From: Verrucomicrobiales bacterium
Lineage (GTDB): Bacteria; Verrucomicrobiota; Verrucomicrobiia; Verrucomicrobiales; DEV007
Direction: 5' to 3'
DNA: 64,000 bases
Assembly (NCBI GenBank): GCA_002698785.1
Contig: PAAG01000046.1
Location: 166,484 to 230,483, forward strand
Shown here: positions 34,796 to 43,435 of the stretch, piece after piece
Layout of the letters: every line of letters begins with the position of its first letter
How positions within the stretch are numbered: position 1 is the stretch's first letter
The notes under the pieces: model-generated
Told to the model about the DNA's origin: nothing
The model's database searches: none
The model's input: only the letters and a program-made list of their open reading frames with translations
Translations under genes and position numbers: made by a program

Positions 34796-35593
34796 GTGTC
34801 TGATCCCCTAGTCATTGCTGATCGCTCTTTTCAATCCCGTCTCATGCTGGGCACGGGCAAATTCTCGTCAAACGAGTCCATGCGCGATGCCCTCGAGGCA
34901 TCCGGCACCGAGATCGTCACCGTTGCCCTTCGCCGCGCCGACCTCTCTGGGAAAAACGATCCCTACGCGAACATTCTCGATTTCATCGATCCAGAGAAAT
35001 ACCTGCTTCTCCCCAACACATCCGGCGCGATGAACGCCGAAGAAGCCGTCCGCCTCGCCCGGCTCGCCGTATCCGCCGGGCTTCCCAAGTGGGTGAAACT
35101 CGAGATTCATCCCGACCCGACCTACCTCCTTCCCGATCCCATCGAAACTCTCAAGGCCGCCGAAGTCCTCGTCAATGAAGGCTTCACTGTCCTTCCCTAC
35201 ATCAATGCCGACCCCGTCCTCGCCAAGCGACTCCAGGAAGTCGGCACCGCGACAGTAATGCCTCTCGGCGCTCCCATTGGCTCCAACCAGGGAATCGAGA
35301 CCCGTCGCCAGATCGAGATCATCATCAATCAGGCTACCGTGCCCGTGGTCGTCGATGCCGGTATCGGGCGTCCCAGCCACGCCGCCGAAGCACTTGAAAT
35401 GGGCGCTGACGCCGTCCTCGTGAATACCGCCATCGCCATTGCCAGAAATCCCTCCGAGATCGCCCGCGCTTTCAAAATGGCAGTCGAAGCCGGTCGCATC
35501 GCCTACACCCAGGGAGGCGTCCCCGAGGCCGATTCAACAGCTTCAGCCACCAGTCCACTAACCGGTTTCCTATTCTCCGGCGACAACGCATAA
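34796..35593 (+). CDS. thiG: Thiazole synthase ThiG
   Basis: A 265-residue TIM-barrel enzyme that makes the thiazole phosphate of thiamine from deoxyxylulose phosphate, dehydroglycine and ThiS thiocarboxylate. Family features in order are [12 protein letters not shown] (phosphate side), [45 protein letters not shown] (with the Schiff-base lysine), [30 protein letters not shown], and [30 protein letters not shown]. The start is GTG. thiS, thiF and thiH are not in the window. A flavoprotein gene begins 6 bases after its stop, so the two are cotranscribed. Confidence 0.95.
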   Translation: MSDPLVIADRSFQSRLMLGTGKFSSNESMRDALEASGTEIVTVALRRADLSGKNDPYANILDFIDPEKYLLLPNTSGAMNAEEAVRLARLAVSAGLPKWVKLEIHPDPTYLLPDPIETLKAAEVLVNEGFTVLPYINADPVLAKRLQEVGTATVMPLGAPIGSNQGIETRRQIEIIINQATVPVVVDAGIGRPSHAAEALEMGADAVLVNTAIAIARNPSEIARAFKMAVEAGRIAYTQGGVPEADSTASATSPLTGFLFSGDNA

Positions 35594-35599
35594 GAAGCG

Positions 35600-37177
35600 A
35601 TGGCAGATCAGTCGCCACCCGAACCGGTGACCGTCGACGTCATCCTTCCCCTCGCCCTTTCTGAGGACGAAACCGCGCAGCGCAAAGCCGTCGCGCGGAA
35701 ACTCAAGATCCACCCCAAACGGATCTCCACCCTCCGTCTCCGCAAGCACTCCCTCGACGCCCGCAAGCCTGACATTAAAGTCCAGCTCCGTTTCGAGGTC
35801 GGCATCGACGCACCACTTCCCGTCGAACCATCGATCACATATTCCGCCCCAAGCGTTCCGGCCGAAGCAAAAACCGTCATCATCGTCGGCAGCGGCCCTG
35901 CCGGACTCTTTGCCGCTCTCACCGCGATCGAACGTGGATGGAAACCCATCGTTCTCGAGCGAGGCAAAGACGCATCCGCTCGACGCTACGACCTCGCCCC
36001 TATTCTTCGTCACGGAACCGTCATCGAAGACTCCAACTACTGCTTCGGTGAAGGCGGTGCTGGCACGTTTTCCGACGGAAAACTCTACACCCGAGCCACC
36101 AAACGTGGCCCTGTCAGGAAAGTCTACGAGACCCTCGTCGCCCACGGAGCACCCGAACGCATCCTCATCGATGCCCATCCCCACATCGGCTCCAACCTCC
36201 TTCCCAACGTCGTCAAAGCCATCCGCCAGACCATCAACGATGCCGGAGGCGAAGTCCGATTCGGAGCCAAAGTCACCGACCTCATCCTGGTAGATCAGAC
36301 AATCAAAGGCGTCATCATCAACGAGACCGAAGAACTCATCGGAGACGCCGTCATCCTCGCCACCGGCCACTCCGCTCGAGACATCTACCGCCTCCTTTAC
36401 CAACACAAGATCCTCCTCGAGCAGAAACCCTTCGCCGTAGGAGTCCGCATCGAGCATCCCCAGCCACTCATCGATTCCTTACAATACCACTACGAGCGCG
36501 GGATCGATCGCCCCCTACTCCTTCCCGCTGCCCGCTATTCCCTCGCCACCAAGATTCGTGGACGCGGAGTCCATTCCTTCTGCATGTGTCCCGGAGGCTT
36601 CATCGTCCCCGCCTCCACCGAGAACGACGAAGTCGTCGTCAACGGAATGAGCCTCTCCAAGAGAGACTCCCCCTTTGCCAACAGCGGCATGGTCGTAACC
36701 GTTGAGCCCGAAGACACAAAAGCCTTCGAAAAGGAACACGGCATCCTCGCCGGGATCGCCTACCAGAAACACCTCGAACAGCTCGCCAAACAAGCCGGAG
36801 GCGGAGGCCAGGTCGCTCCCGCCCAGCGCCTCCTCGACTTTCTAGCCAAGCGCGACTCGAGCAAGCTGCCTGACACCAGCTACAAACCGGGGCTCAATCC
36901 CTCCCGCCTCGACGAGCTCATGCCTGACGCCATCGTCACCCGCATGACCGACGGCCTCCGTCAGTTCGGTAAACGAATGAAAGGCTACGTCACCGAAGAA
37001 GCCTTACTCATCGGTTTTGAGACAAGAACCAGCTCCCCCGTCCGCATCCCCAGAGACCAAACCACCCTCCAACATCCAGGCATATCAGATTTCTACCCCT
37101 GCGGCGAAGGCGCCGGTTATGCAGGTGGCATCGTCAGTGCGGCGCTGGATGGGATGAGGTGCGCGGAGGCTTTGTAG
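35600..37177 (+). CDS. FAD-dependent oxidoreductase (COG2509-type)
   Basis: A 525-residue cytoplasmic flavoprotein of the uncharacterised dehydrogenase group. After an N-terminal alpha-beta domain of about 90 residues (LKIHPKRISTLRLRKHSLDAR) comes the dinucleotide-binding GSGPAGLFAALTAIERGW (about residues 96-113), with ERGKD at the end of the second strand. SNYCFGEGGAGTFSDGKLYTR is the family signature with an FAD-contacting loop, and ATGHSARDIYRLL and PCGEGAGYAGGIVSAALDG close the FAD site. Substrate unknown. The 6-base gap to thiG raises the possibility of a thiamine-linked role, but it is not ThiO-like. The 3' end faces the toxin gene. Confidence 0.85.
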   Translation: MADQSPPEPVTVDVILPLALSEDETAQRKAVARKLKIHPKRISTLRLRKHSLDARKPDIKVQLRFEVGIDAPLPVEPSITYSAPSVPAEAKTVIIVGSGPAGLFAALTAIERGWKPIVLERGKDASARRYDLAPILRHGTVIEDSNYCFGEGGAGTFSDGKLYTRATKRGPVRKVYETLVAHGAPERILIDAHPHIGSNLLPNVVKAIRQTINDAGGEVRFGAKVTDLILVDQTIKGVIINETEELIGDAVILATGHSARDIYRLLYQHKILLEQKPFAVGVRIEHPQPLIDSLQYHYERGIDRPLLLPAARYSLATKIRGRGVHSFCMCPGGFIVPASTENDEVVVNGMSLSKRDSPFANSGMVVTVEPEDTKAFEKEHGILAGIAYQKHLEQLAKQAGGGGQVAPAQRLLDFLAKRDSSKLPDTSYKPGLNPSRLDELMPDAIVTRMTDGLRQFGKRMKGYVTEEALLIGFETRTSSPVRIPRDQTTLQHPGISDFYPCGEGAGYAGGIVSAALDGMRCAEAL

Positions 37178-37193
37178 TCCTAGTTGCGAAGTT

Positions 37194-37496
37194 TTAGCTA
37201 CGGCGCGCCCCCAACTCCGTCCGTATCCAAGCGGGATCACGACGCATGTCAAGAATCGCGCAGACAGATACCAATTCTGCATCGACAAGGTAGTAAATCG
37301 CAAAAGGAAACGTCTTTCCAAACAATCGATAGAACCCGAAATGCTTCGAATGCACCCCGGCATAAAGTGTCAACGATTCCGCATCCGCCAAAATGGAATC
37401 GACAAAATAGTCTCCAATTCCAGGTTGTTGCTTGTCGTAGAAATCCCTTCCGTCCTGAAGGTCGAATTCTACCTCCTCCAAGTAGACAATCTCCAT
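37194..37496 (-). CDS. ParE/RelE-family toxin
   Basis: A 100-residue protein of the RelE/ParE toxin fold: an N-terminal EVEFDLQDGRDFYDKQQPGIGDYFVDSIL helical hairpin and a C-terminal sheet SKHFGFYRLFGKTFPFAIYYLVDAELVSVCAILDMRRDPAWI. The strand Y-x-x-D/V-A-x-x-V-x-V-x-A-I-L-x-x-R-R-x-P is typical of ParE. These toxins poison gyrase or cut mRNA at the ribosome; which applies here is not clear. It begins 3 bases after the antitoxin stop on the same strand, the usual antitoxin-first order. Confidence 0.85.
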   Translation of the reverse strand: MEIVYLEEVEFDLQDGRDFYDKQQPGIGDYFVDSILADAESLTLYAGVHSKHFGFYRLFGKTFPFAIYYLVDAELVSVCAILDMRRDPAWIRTELGARRS

Positions 37497-37499
37497 GCC

Positions 37500-37703
37500 T
37501 TAGCGCTGGAGCCGCTTCTTTAACTCATTCCCCGAAATGAACTTCGCCTCACCACTCTCGATCTTCGCACGACGCTCCGCAAGAACTTCACCGTGCCAAC
37601 CTGGGGAATCTGGCTCGGCCTCACGAAGCGAATCCCAGAGAACCTCCATGCATTTCAAACGTTCATCCAGAGGTAGCTCCAAAAGATCCGAGGGAGAAAT
37701 CAT
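37500..37703 (-). CDS. Antitoxin of addiction module (Unstab_antitox type)
   Basis: A 67-residue protein beginning MISPSDLLELPLDERLKCMEVLW, matching the putative addiction-module component family found upstream of ParE/RelE toxins, with a SLREAEPDSPGWHGEVLAERRAKIESGEAKF core and a basic KKRLQR end. The ATG at 37703 was chosen over a longer frame. It would neutralise the downstream toxin and probably autoregulate the pair. Confidence 0.85.
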   Translation of the reverse strand: MISPSDLLELPLDERLKCMEVLWDSLREAEPDSPGWHGEVLAERRAKIESGEAKFISGNELKKRLQR

Positions 37704-37739
37704 AGTCGGAAGATAGCAAAGCATCCGCCCAACAACAAA

Positions 37740-37991
37740 TTACATTTCCCCACCCAACTGAATAACTTCAGCACATTTGCCAAGCCAATCCGCCAAGGCT
37801 ACTTCCCACCGACCACCTCATCTGCTTCTCCCAAGCCCGATCATCCGCTCTCCCTCCATCTTACAAACCGAGAAAACCGTATTCCGCAAAGCGATCTCGA
37901 CGGCCTCGCGATCATAGCTCCGAAATCCAACGGACACCACAATCGCCTCGTATTCCTCGGCAGTGGGAGGTCTCTCCAAGACTTCGATCAT
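37740..37991 (-). pseudogene. GNAT acetyltransferase remnant
   Basis: On the minus strand from the ATG at 37991 the frame reads MIEVLERPPTAEEYEAIVVS then VGFRSYDREAVEIALRNTVF and KMEGERMIGLGR. This looks like the N-terminal third of a GNAT N-acetyltransferase, where GLGR is normally followed by the first acetyl-CoA strand. A TGA at 37818-37820 ends it after 57 residues. The same frame then stays open for about 25 codons (EVALADWLGKCAEVIQLGG) to 37740. At full length GNATs have about 140 residues, so a deletion and a stop are both likely. It sits upstream of the toxin-antitoxin pair. Confidence 0.45.
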
Positions 37992-38032
37992 TTAGTCAAA
38001 TTGGATAACGGGCCGTCCATACCCACTTCGGT

Positions 38033-38581
38033 TCACTCACCTACCGGTTTTAACAAGCCTTCCGCCAAAGAATCCAAACCCGCCCCAAGCACGGTCCTAC
38101 CAACAATCAGTTCTGTTCCAATCTCCTCCTGACTCCAGGTTTTCTCGATACATCTCGGGTCTTTAATAGTGATTCCAGTCGTGCCAAACCGCGGGATAAC
38201 CAAATTTCCCGCATTGTCGGATCTAACATGTTGGTCGCTCTCGTTTGTATGAATGATCGCTGCGGCAAAAGGAAGGCTATAACCGTCCTCCGCTACGAAT
38301 GTGACACTTCGATTCATCACCTTTGGCCCCAGAAAAACCCAACCGAGCGCGAAGAGGATGCACAGCAACAACACAGCATTCAGAGTCGTCTGAATGGATG
38401 AACGCTTCTTCCCCTTCTTCCGCTCGATCCGACCTAAGGTAAATCCAGACACGAAGAGCGAAACCAAAGCTTCAACCCCAGCAAGGATCAGATTGATGAG
38501 AGGGATAGTGATTATAGCTGCCCCTTCAATGAGAGCTCCAAACAGGGAAACAAAAAGACCAATAATGGTATCCAATATCAT
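38033..38581 (-). CDS. Membrane protein of unknown function
   Basis: A 182-residue protein starting MILDTIIGLF (a longer frame was rejected). Two or three membrane segments: an N-terminal pair rich in small residues (ILDTIIGLFVSLFGALIEGAAIITIPLINLILAGVEALVSLFVSG) and, after a basic RIERKKGKKRSS stretch, VLLLCILFALGWVFLG. The last 80 residues are probably outside the cytoplasm and beta-rich, resembling a carboxypeptidase-regulatory-like Ig fold (VTFVAEDGYSLPFAAAIIHT, SDNAGNLVIPRFG). Function unknown. It is followed by no obvious partner. Confidence 0.65.
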   Translation of the reverse strand: MILDTIIGLFVSLFGALIEGAAIITIPLINLILAGVEALVSLFVSGFTLGRIERKKGKKRSSIQTTLNAVLLLCILFALGWVFLGPKVMNRSVTFVAEDGYSLPFAAAIIHTNESDQHVRSDNAGNLVIPRFGTTGITIKDPRCIEKTWSQEEIGTELIVGRTVLGAGLDSLAEGLLKPVGE

Positions 38582-38677
38582 AACTTCGCCAGACTCAACC
38601 TTTGAAGAGGGAGACCGGAGACACACTATACCCAAACCAATGTGCACAGGCAAACATAGTGCACTCACTGTGCCTCA

Positions 38678-39079
38678 TCACTCTCCATCGCTTCTCACCT
38701 TCTCATTCTCTAGGGCTTTGACTCGCTCCCTTACATCGCCAACCTCCAAATCGACAAGATCATATCCTGACTTCGGGAATTCTTCCAATCCCACGACATT
38801 CATGCATTCCCGAAGAGCTTTCCGCTCTACCAGGACGATCCCGGAACCAGCCCAGTGCCTGTCAGAAAGATCGCCCTTCACCCCGGAGATCCAATATTGC
38901 TCTCCCGTTTCCAGATCAAAATAGTTGGCTCCGACACCTCGGCCCTTACACGATTGAAACGCCCGGTCGTTAAAATAGAGCGTTCGCCCCGATTTCGAAC
39001 GCTCCGCAAAACCGATCCAGGCAGGGCCGCAATCGAATTGACCCGTCTTCAATTCAACATATACCAGCTCACCTTTCAT
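38678..39079 (-). CDS. Conserved hypothetical protein
   Basis: A 133-residue soluble protein, start MKGELVYVELK. It contains a pattern seen in a widespread small family of unknown function that databases sometimes misname as deoxyxylulose-phosphate synthase: PAWIGFAERSKSGRTLYFND, FDLETGEQYWISGVKGD, SDRHWAGSGIVLVERKAL, and a C-terminal VGLEEFPKSGYDLVDLE. It has no thiamine-diphosphate motif and is far too short to be Dxs. It lies about 100 bases upstream of the membrane-protein gene on the same strand. Confidence 0.7.
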   Translation of the reverse strand: MKGELVYVELKTGQFDCGPAWIGFAERSKSGRTLYFNDRAFQSCKGRGVGANYFDLETGEQYWISGVKGDLSDRHWAGSGIVLVERKALRECMNVVGLEEFPKSGYDLVDLEVGDVRERVKALENEKVRSDGE

Positions 39080-39259
39080 CCCCGAGACCAAGAGCAACAT
39101 ACAACGCCGTCGCTCAAGCGAACAAGCTCGACATCTCATTGTGTTTTTGTTAGAATCAATCTATGCTCGATACACAGACGCGCCTTTTACAACGAATGGT
39201 GTTTACCCCGAGAGCAAACCACACCTTCATTTACCGATTTCACAGACCCGAGAAACGCT

Positions 39260-39473
39260 ATCATTTCCCATCATTTTCGATTCACCAGAATCCTGAGAGC
39301 ATACCGAGTTCTACCCTGATCTCTGACTTCGGACCTCAGACATTTGCGAGAATCCCCATCATTTCCCCTCATTTTCAATTTACCAGCTCGCAAAGGAAAC
39401 AAAGCATTCAGCCGTGACCTCCGACTTCCGCCCCCTGATATCCGCGAATCCCTTATCATTTCCCATCATTTTG
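39260..39473 (+). repeat. About 97-bp tandem repeat with ATCATTTCCC core
   Basis: ATCATTTCC(C)(A/C)TCATTTT(C/G) occurs at 39260, 39358 and 39455, so copies are 98 and 97 bases apart. The first two units also share TTTTC(G/A)ATT(C/T)ACCAG after the core and a GACTTC...GCGA(G)AATCCC end, so the whole unit is repeated, at moderate identity. The same core is at 20861 and, reversed and altered, at 23336. The spacer 39080-39566 holds no supportable gene. Confidence 0.6.
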
Positions 39474-39566
39474 ACAAAATTCCGTCGCTTAAGCACACGA
39501 ATCCGCCATCACTGCCGTATCTCTTGGTGATTGCCCTTTATCCTTCCCCTAATCTAGCGTGATCCC

Positions 39567-41621
39567 ATGCGAATCTACCTGACCGCACTCTGCCTTCTGT
39601 TTCCCTTCCTTTCGCACGCCGAATTTAAAGCAGGCACCGCCCTCATCGACATCACGCCGAAGAAATTGCCTGTGCTTGTCAACGGCAGCATGACAAGCCG
39701 CTCTGTCGACAAGGTCAAAACTCCGGTCAGCGCACGCTCCCTGGCATTTTCCGACGGGAAAGAAACCATCGTCCTCGTCGTAGTCGACAGCTGCATGATG
39801 CCCCGGGAGCTTCTCGACAAGGTGAAAGAGATCGCCTCAGAAAAAAGCGGCGTTCCCACAAAACACATACTCATCTCTGCCACCCACACCCACACAGCGC
39901 CCTCTTGCATGGGAGCACTTGGGACTGAACCCGACCCAGCTTATGTGCTGTTTCTCACCAAGAAGCTTGTCGATGCAGTCCTCACCCCACTCAAGCGAAT
40001 GAAACCCGCCCAGATCGGATGGGGAGAAATCGACGCTGGCAAATACACAGCCCTGCGTCGCTGGGTCATCCGTCCCGATATGGTCCGAGAAGATCCTTTC
40101 GGAAACCTCACCGTCCGGGCCAACATGCACGCAGCCACGAACTGGGACAACGTCATCGGCAAATCCGGCCCGGAAGATCCTATGCTCTCTATCATTTCCG
40201 TTCAGACAACTGAAGGAAAACCACTCGGATTCCTCGCCAACTTTTCCATGCACTATTTCGGCGATCAGGACATCAGCGCTGATTACTTTGGACTCTTTTC
40301 CAACGGCATAAAAGAAAGGCTCGCCCCGGACGACAACCGGTTCGTCGCCATGATGTCCCACGGCTGTAGCGGAGACATCTGGCGACACGACTACGAGGAA
40401 TCTCCAGAGCGAAAAAACGATGCAATCAGCATCGAAGAATATTCTTCTCAGATGATCGACCTCGCCCTGACCGCTTATGAGGAAATCGAATATGAGAAGC
40501 CGAAATCCATCGCGATGCAGGAGTCGAGAATGACGCTCAATTACCGCGTCCCTGACAAACAACGCCTGGAATGGGCGCAGAAGATTGTGGCCGAACTCGG
40601 CGAAAACCTCCCCAAAACAAAGGAAGAGATTTACGCGCGTGAACAGATATTCCTCCACGAAAAGCAGCAAACTGAAGTTGTCGTTCAGGCCCTTCGACTC
40701 GGCGACAAGATCGCAATAGCAACCACTCCCAATGAGACCTACGCACTCACCGGATTAAAAATCAAAGCGGCCAGTCCCACCGAACACACCATGGTCATCG
40801 AACTGGCTAATGGCGGCGACGGCTACATCCCCCCGCCCGAGCAACACCTTCTTGGTGGCTACAACACCTGGCCAGCCCGCTCCGCCGGCCTCGAAGTCGA
40901 GGCCGAACCCAAAATCACCGAAGCTGCAATCCAACTACTTGAAACCGTCACTGGTAAGACACGCAAGCCCTACATCACTCCTGACAGCGACGCAGCCAGC
41001 GACATCCTCAACGACGAACCACGCGCCTACTACCGTCTCGATGAGTTTTCCGGACCGGTCGCAGAAGACGAATCGCCCAACCACCGGGATGCCTTTTACG
41101 AACCTCAGGTCCTTTTCTACCTGAAAGGTCCTAAACAGTTCAGCTCGGAAAACCACATCAACCGCGCTGCCCATTTTGCTGGAGATCGTCTGCGCACCAG
41201 TATCCCTAATCTCGACAGTGACTACACGGTATCCCTCTGGTTCTGGAACGGCATGCCCACCAGCGCCCGCGATGAGACCGGCTGGATTATCTCCCGTGGC
41301 CGCGATTTTGCACTCGGTGACGAAGGAGATCACCTCGGCATCGGCGGAACATCTGGAAATGCCGGCCTTCTTACCTTCTTCCACGGATTTGATCCCTCAA
41401 AAGCAGTGGCAGGCAAAACACCGATCGAGCGCTGGACCTGGTATCACCTCAAACTCGAGCGCAGTGGAGATAGAGTGCGAGTATTTCTCAACGACGAACT
41501 CGAGATCGAGACCGAAGCACCCGCCGAATTCCCAGAAGACCTCACCACCATATTCTTCGGCGGCCGCTGCGACGACGTGAATAATTTTGAAGGTCGGTTG
41601 GATGAAATAGCGGTATGGTGA
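39567..41621 (+). CDS. Secreted ceramidase-like protein with C-terminal LamG domain
   Basis: A 684-residue exported protein (signal peptide about 1-18). Residues about 20-450 match the neutral/alkaline non-lysosomal ceramidase type: the FKAGTALIDITPKKLPV opening, SATHTHTAPSCMGA (zinc-binding His pair), ANFSMHYFG, MMSHGCSGDIWRHDY, ATTPNETYALTGL and VIELANGGDGYIPP. The catalytic details differ from true ceramidases, so an amide hydrolase acting on another substrate is possible. Residues about 475-684 form a LamG/concanavalin domain (EPRAYYRLDEFSG, AAHFAGDRLRTSIPNLDSDYTVSLWFW, GRLDEIAVW). LamG domains bind glycans or other surface ligands. Confidence 0.85.
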   Translation: MRIYLTALCLLFPFLSHAEFKAGTALIDITPKKLPVLVNGSMTSRSVDKVKTPVSARSLAFSDGKETIVLVVVDSCMMPRELLDKVKEIASEKSGVPTKHILISATHTHTAPSCMGALGTEPDPAYVLFLTKKLVDAVLTPLKRMKPAQIGWGEIDAGKYTALRRWVIRPDMVREDPFGNLTVRANMHAATNWDNVIGKSGPEDPMLSIISVQTTEGKPLGFLANFSMHYFGDQDISADYFGLFSNGIKERLAPDDNRFVAMMSHGCSGDIWRHDYEESPERKNDAISIEEYSSQMIDLALTAYEEIEYEKPKSIAMQESRMTLNYRVPDKQRLEWAQKIVAELGENLPKTKEEIYAREQIFLHEKQQTEVVVQALRLGDKIAIATTPNETYALTGLKIKAASPTEHTMVIELANGGDGYIPPPEQHLLGGYNTWPARSAGLEVEAEPKITEAAIQLLETVTGKTRKPYITPDSDAASDILNDEPRAYYRLDEFSGPVAEDESPNHRDAFYEPQVLFYLKGPKQFSSENHINRAAHFAGDRLRTSIPNLDSDYTVSLWFWNGMPTSARDETGWIISRGRDFALGDEGDHLGIGGTSGNAGLLTFFHGFDPSKAVAGKTPIERWTWYHLKLERSGDRVRVFLNDELEIETEAPAEFPEDLTTIFFGGRCDDVNNFEGRLDEIAVW

Positions 41622-41703
41622 ATTATTGTTGCCCCCCCTAATTCTCCCGAACCGGAAACATGGTTCTTCGTGGCGTGTATTATAAGCTACGACACAAATT
41701 CGA

Positions 41704-42495
41704 ATGATATCCATTTCACCAATTCTGATCGCTATCTTGGCAATAGCATTCTCATGCTCTCCTGCTATTGCCATACCCGAATCGGAGCCAAATGACGATA
41801 TAGCGTCAGCCGATTTGGCAGACATTGCCAATTCCATCACGGGAAGCATCCAAAGTGGCGGCGATACGGATTTCTTCGAAATTGAAGATTTCGGAGCTTG
41901 TCCTATGCGAATATCTGCAAGTGCGGAAATCACAACTGGCTCTGATATCGGAACAACCGACTTCGAACTAAAACTGTGGGATGCCAACGGTAATCTCCTT
42001 TCTGACTCGACGATTACCTCCGCCACCCAGCGAACCGCCACCGTTTTCCAGGCGAGCCCGGTTCTCGGACCTACTTTCCTGTCTATTAGTCGTAGCTCAG
42101 GGGCACCTTTTGGATCTTATCAAATTGACGTGCAGAAGAATATAGTTAATCCACCCCGTCCAAAAGTTCGAATCTTGACCATTAAAAAGCGTTCTGCAGG
42201 CAGAGCAAAGCTTCGAATCCTGGCATCGTCTGGATCTGCGAGGCACTATCTAGACAGCGTTTGGGTCGTGGCCCCGGGAAACAGCCCTGCATCAATTTCT
42301 TTGGAGCCTACATCAGCAGGATCCAATCGCTCCATAATCGGAACTCCCACCCGAAATATTTCAAAATACTCGAAACGAATACGTTTTGAGTATCAAATCA
42401 AATCAAAGAGATCTCGGTCCTCTGTTAAATTTCGAATAAAAAACGCGTGCGGAAAACGAATTCGAATACGAAAACGAATTGATCTGGGTCGGTAA
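41704..42495 (+). CDS. Secreted PPC-domain protein with basic C-terminal region
   Basis: A 263-residue exported protein. After the signal peptide, residues about 24-145 form a bacterial pre-peptidase C-terminal (PPC) domain: [35 protein letters not shown], and [18 protein letters not shown]. The last 115 residues are extremely basic with short Arg/Lys-rich strands ([40 protein letters not shown]), ending [12 protein letters not shown]. This is a third kind of basic C-terminal module in secreted proteins of this window. PPC domains normally lie beside protease domains, but here there is none. Confidence 0.7.
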   Translation: MISISPILIAILAIAFSCSPAIAIPESEPNDDIASADLADIANSITGSIQSGGDTDFFEIEDFGACPMRISASAEITTGSDIGTTDFELKLWDANGNLLSDSTITSATQRTATVFQASPVLGPTFLSISRSSGAPFGSYQIDVQKNIVNPPRPKVRILTIKKRSAGRAKLRILASSGSARHYLDSVWVVAPGNSPASISLEPTSAGSNRSIIGTPTRNISKYSKRIRFEYQIKSKRSRSSVKFRIKNACGKRIRIRKRIDLGR

Positions 42496-42583
42496 ACCTA
42501 GTCTAAACCATCAAAAATTGACTCGAGACTCATTTAGAATCCCCCTTGCGAAATCGCTGATTGTACGGCAAAAATCCCCCCAT

Positions 42584-43294
42584 ATGGGTAGAGCATTTGA
42601 ATATCGTCGCGCCTCAAAGGAGGCCCGTTGGGACAAAATGTCCAAAATCTTTCCGAAACTTGGGAAAGCCATCACAATGGCGGCCAAGGAGGGAGGGCCC
42701 GACCCCGAATCGAATGCCAAACTGCGCCTCGCCATCCAGAATGCGAAGGCCCAGAACATGCCCAAGGACAATATCGAGTCCGCAATCAAACGGGCTGATG
42801 GAAAAGACTCCGCCGAGATTTCAGAAGTAAACTACGAAGGCAAAGGCCCGCACGGCGTAATGATCTTCGTCGAATGCGCCACAGATAACACCAACCGATC
42901 TGTGGCGAACATCAAAACCTATTTCAACAAAGCAGGGGGCCAACTCCTGCCGACTGGCTCACTGGAGTTCATGTTCGATCGCAAGGCCGTGGTTGAGTTT
43001 AAAATCACAGACGAAATGGAGATCGAAGAGATCGAGCTCGAACTGATCGACGGCGGTCTCGAAGAACTCGAGGTAAATGAGGGTATCGCCTACGCCTACG
43101 CAGATTTCACCGATTTCGGCAACCTCACATCAAAGGTCGACGAACTAGGCATCGAGATCAAGAAAGCCAGCCCTCAGCGCATTCCGAACAATCCTCAGGA
43201 CTTCACTGAGGACCAGATGAACGAGATCGAGGAACTCCTCGACAAGTTGGAGGACGACGAAGACGTCCAGGCGGTGTTCACGAACGTGAACTAA
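42584..43294 (+). CDS. yebC: YebC/PmpR-family regulatory/translation factor
   Basis: A 236-residue cytoplasmic protein of the YebC/PmpR/TACO1 family. Members were named as transcriptional regulators; more recent work links the family to relief of ribosome stalling. Signatures are the N-terminal [21 protein letters not shown] variant, [76 protein letters not shown], and an acidic C-terminal domain. The true start at 42584 is set by the conserved N-terminus; the frame is open 35 codons upstream into the preceding gene. It is separated from the giant genes by an A/T-rich spacer. Confidence 0.93.
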   Translation: MGRAFEYRRASKEARWDKMSKIFPKLGKAITMAAKEGGPDPESNAKLRLAIQNAKAQNMPKDNIESAIKRADGKDSAEISEVNYEGKGPHGVMIFVECATDNTNRSVANIKTYFNKAGGQLLPTGSLEFMFDRKAVVEFKITDEMEIEEIELELIDGGLEELEVNEGIAYAYADFTDFGNLTSKVDELGIEIKKASPQRIPNNPQDFTEDQMNEIEELLDKLEDDEDVQAVFTNVN

Positions 43295-43435
43295 ACACAG
43301 CAGATCGCCAGTTAGACACCCACACAAGGCCACTTTCGCCCCTTAAATTCTCAAAATTAGGAATATTTTCATTAATTGATCTCATTTCTGTAAATTTAAT
43401 TTCAATTCTGGAAATTACGGGTAGAGTCGCAGGCT

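Noticed and set aside
35570..36457. 295-residue reverse-strand frame opposite the FAD oxidoreductase
   Set aside because: The plus strand has the full FAD signatures; the reverse product is a shadow.
38678..39079. Deoxyxylulose-phosphate synthase
   Set aside because: The family is sometimes so named in databases, but the protein is 133 residues with no thiamine-diphosphate or transketolase motifs.
39260..39473. CRISPR array
   Set aside because: Three repeats of about 20 bases spaced 97-98 bases apart. The intervals are themselves partly conserved, far too long for spacers, and no cas genes are present.
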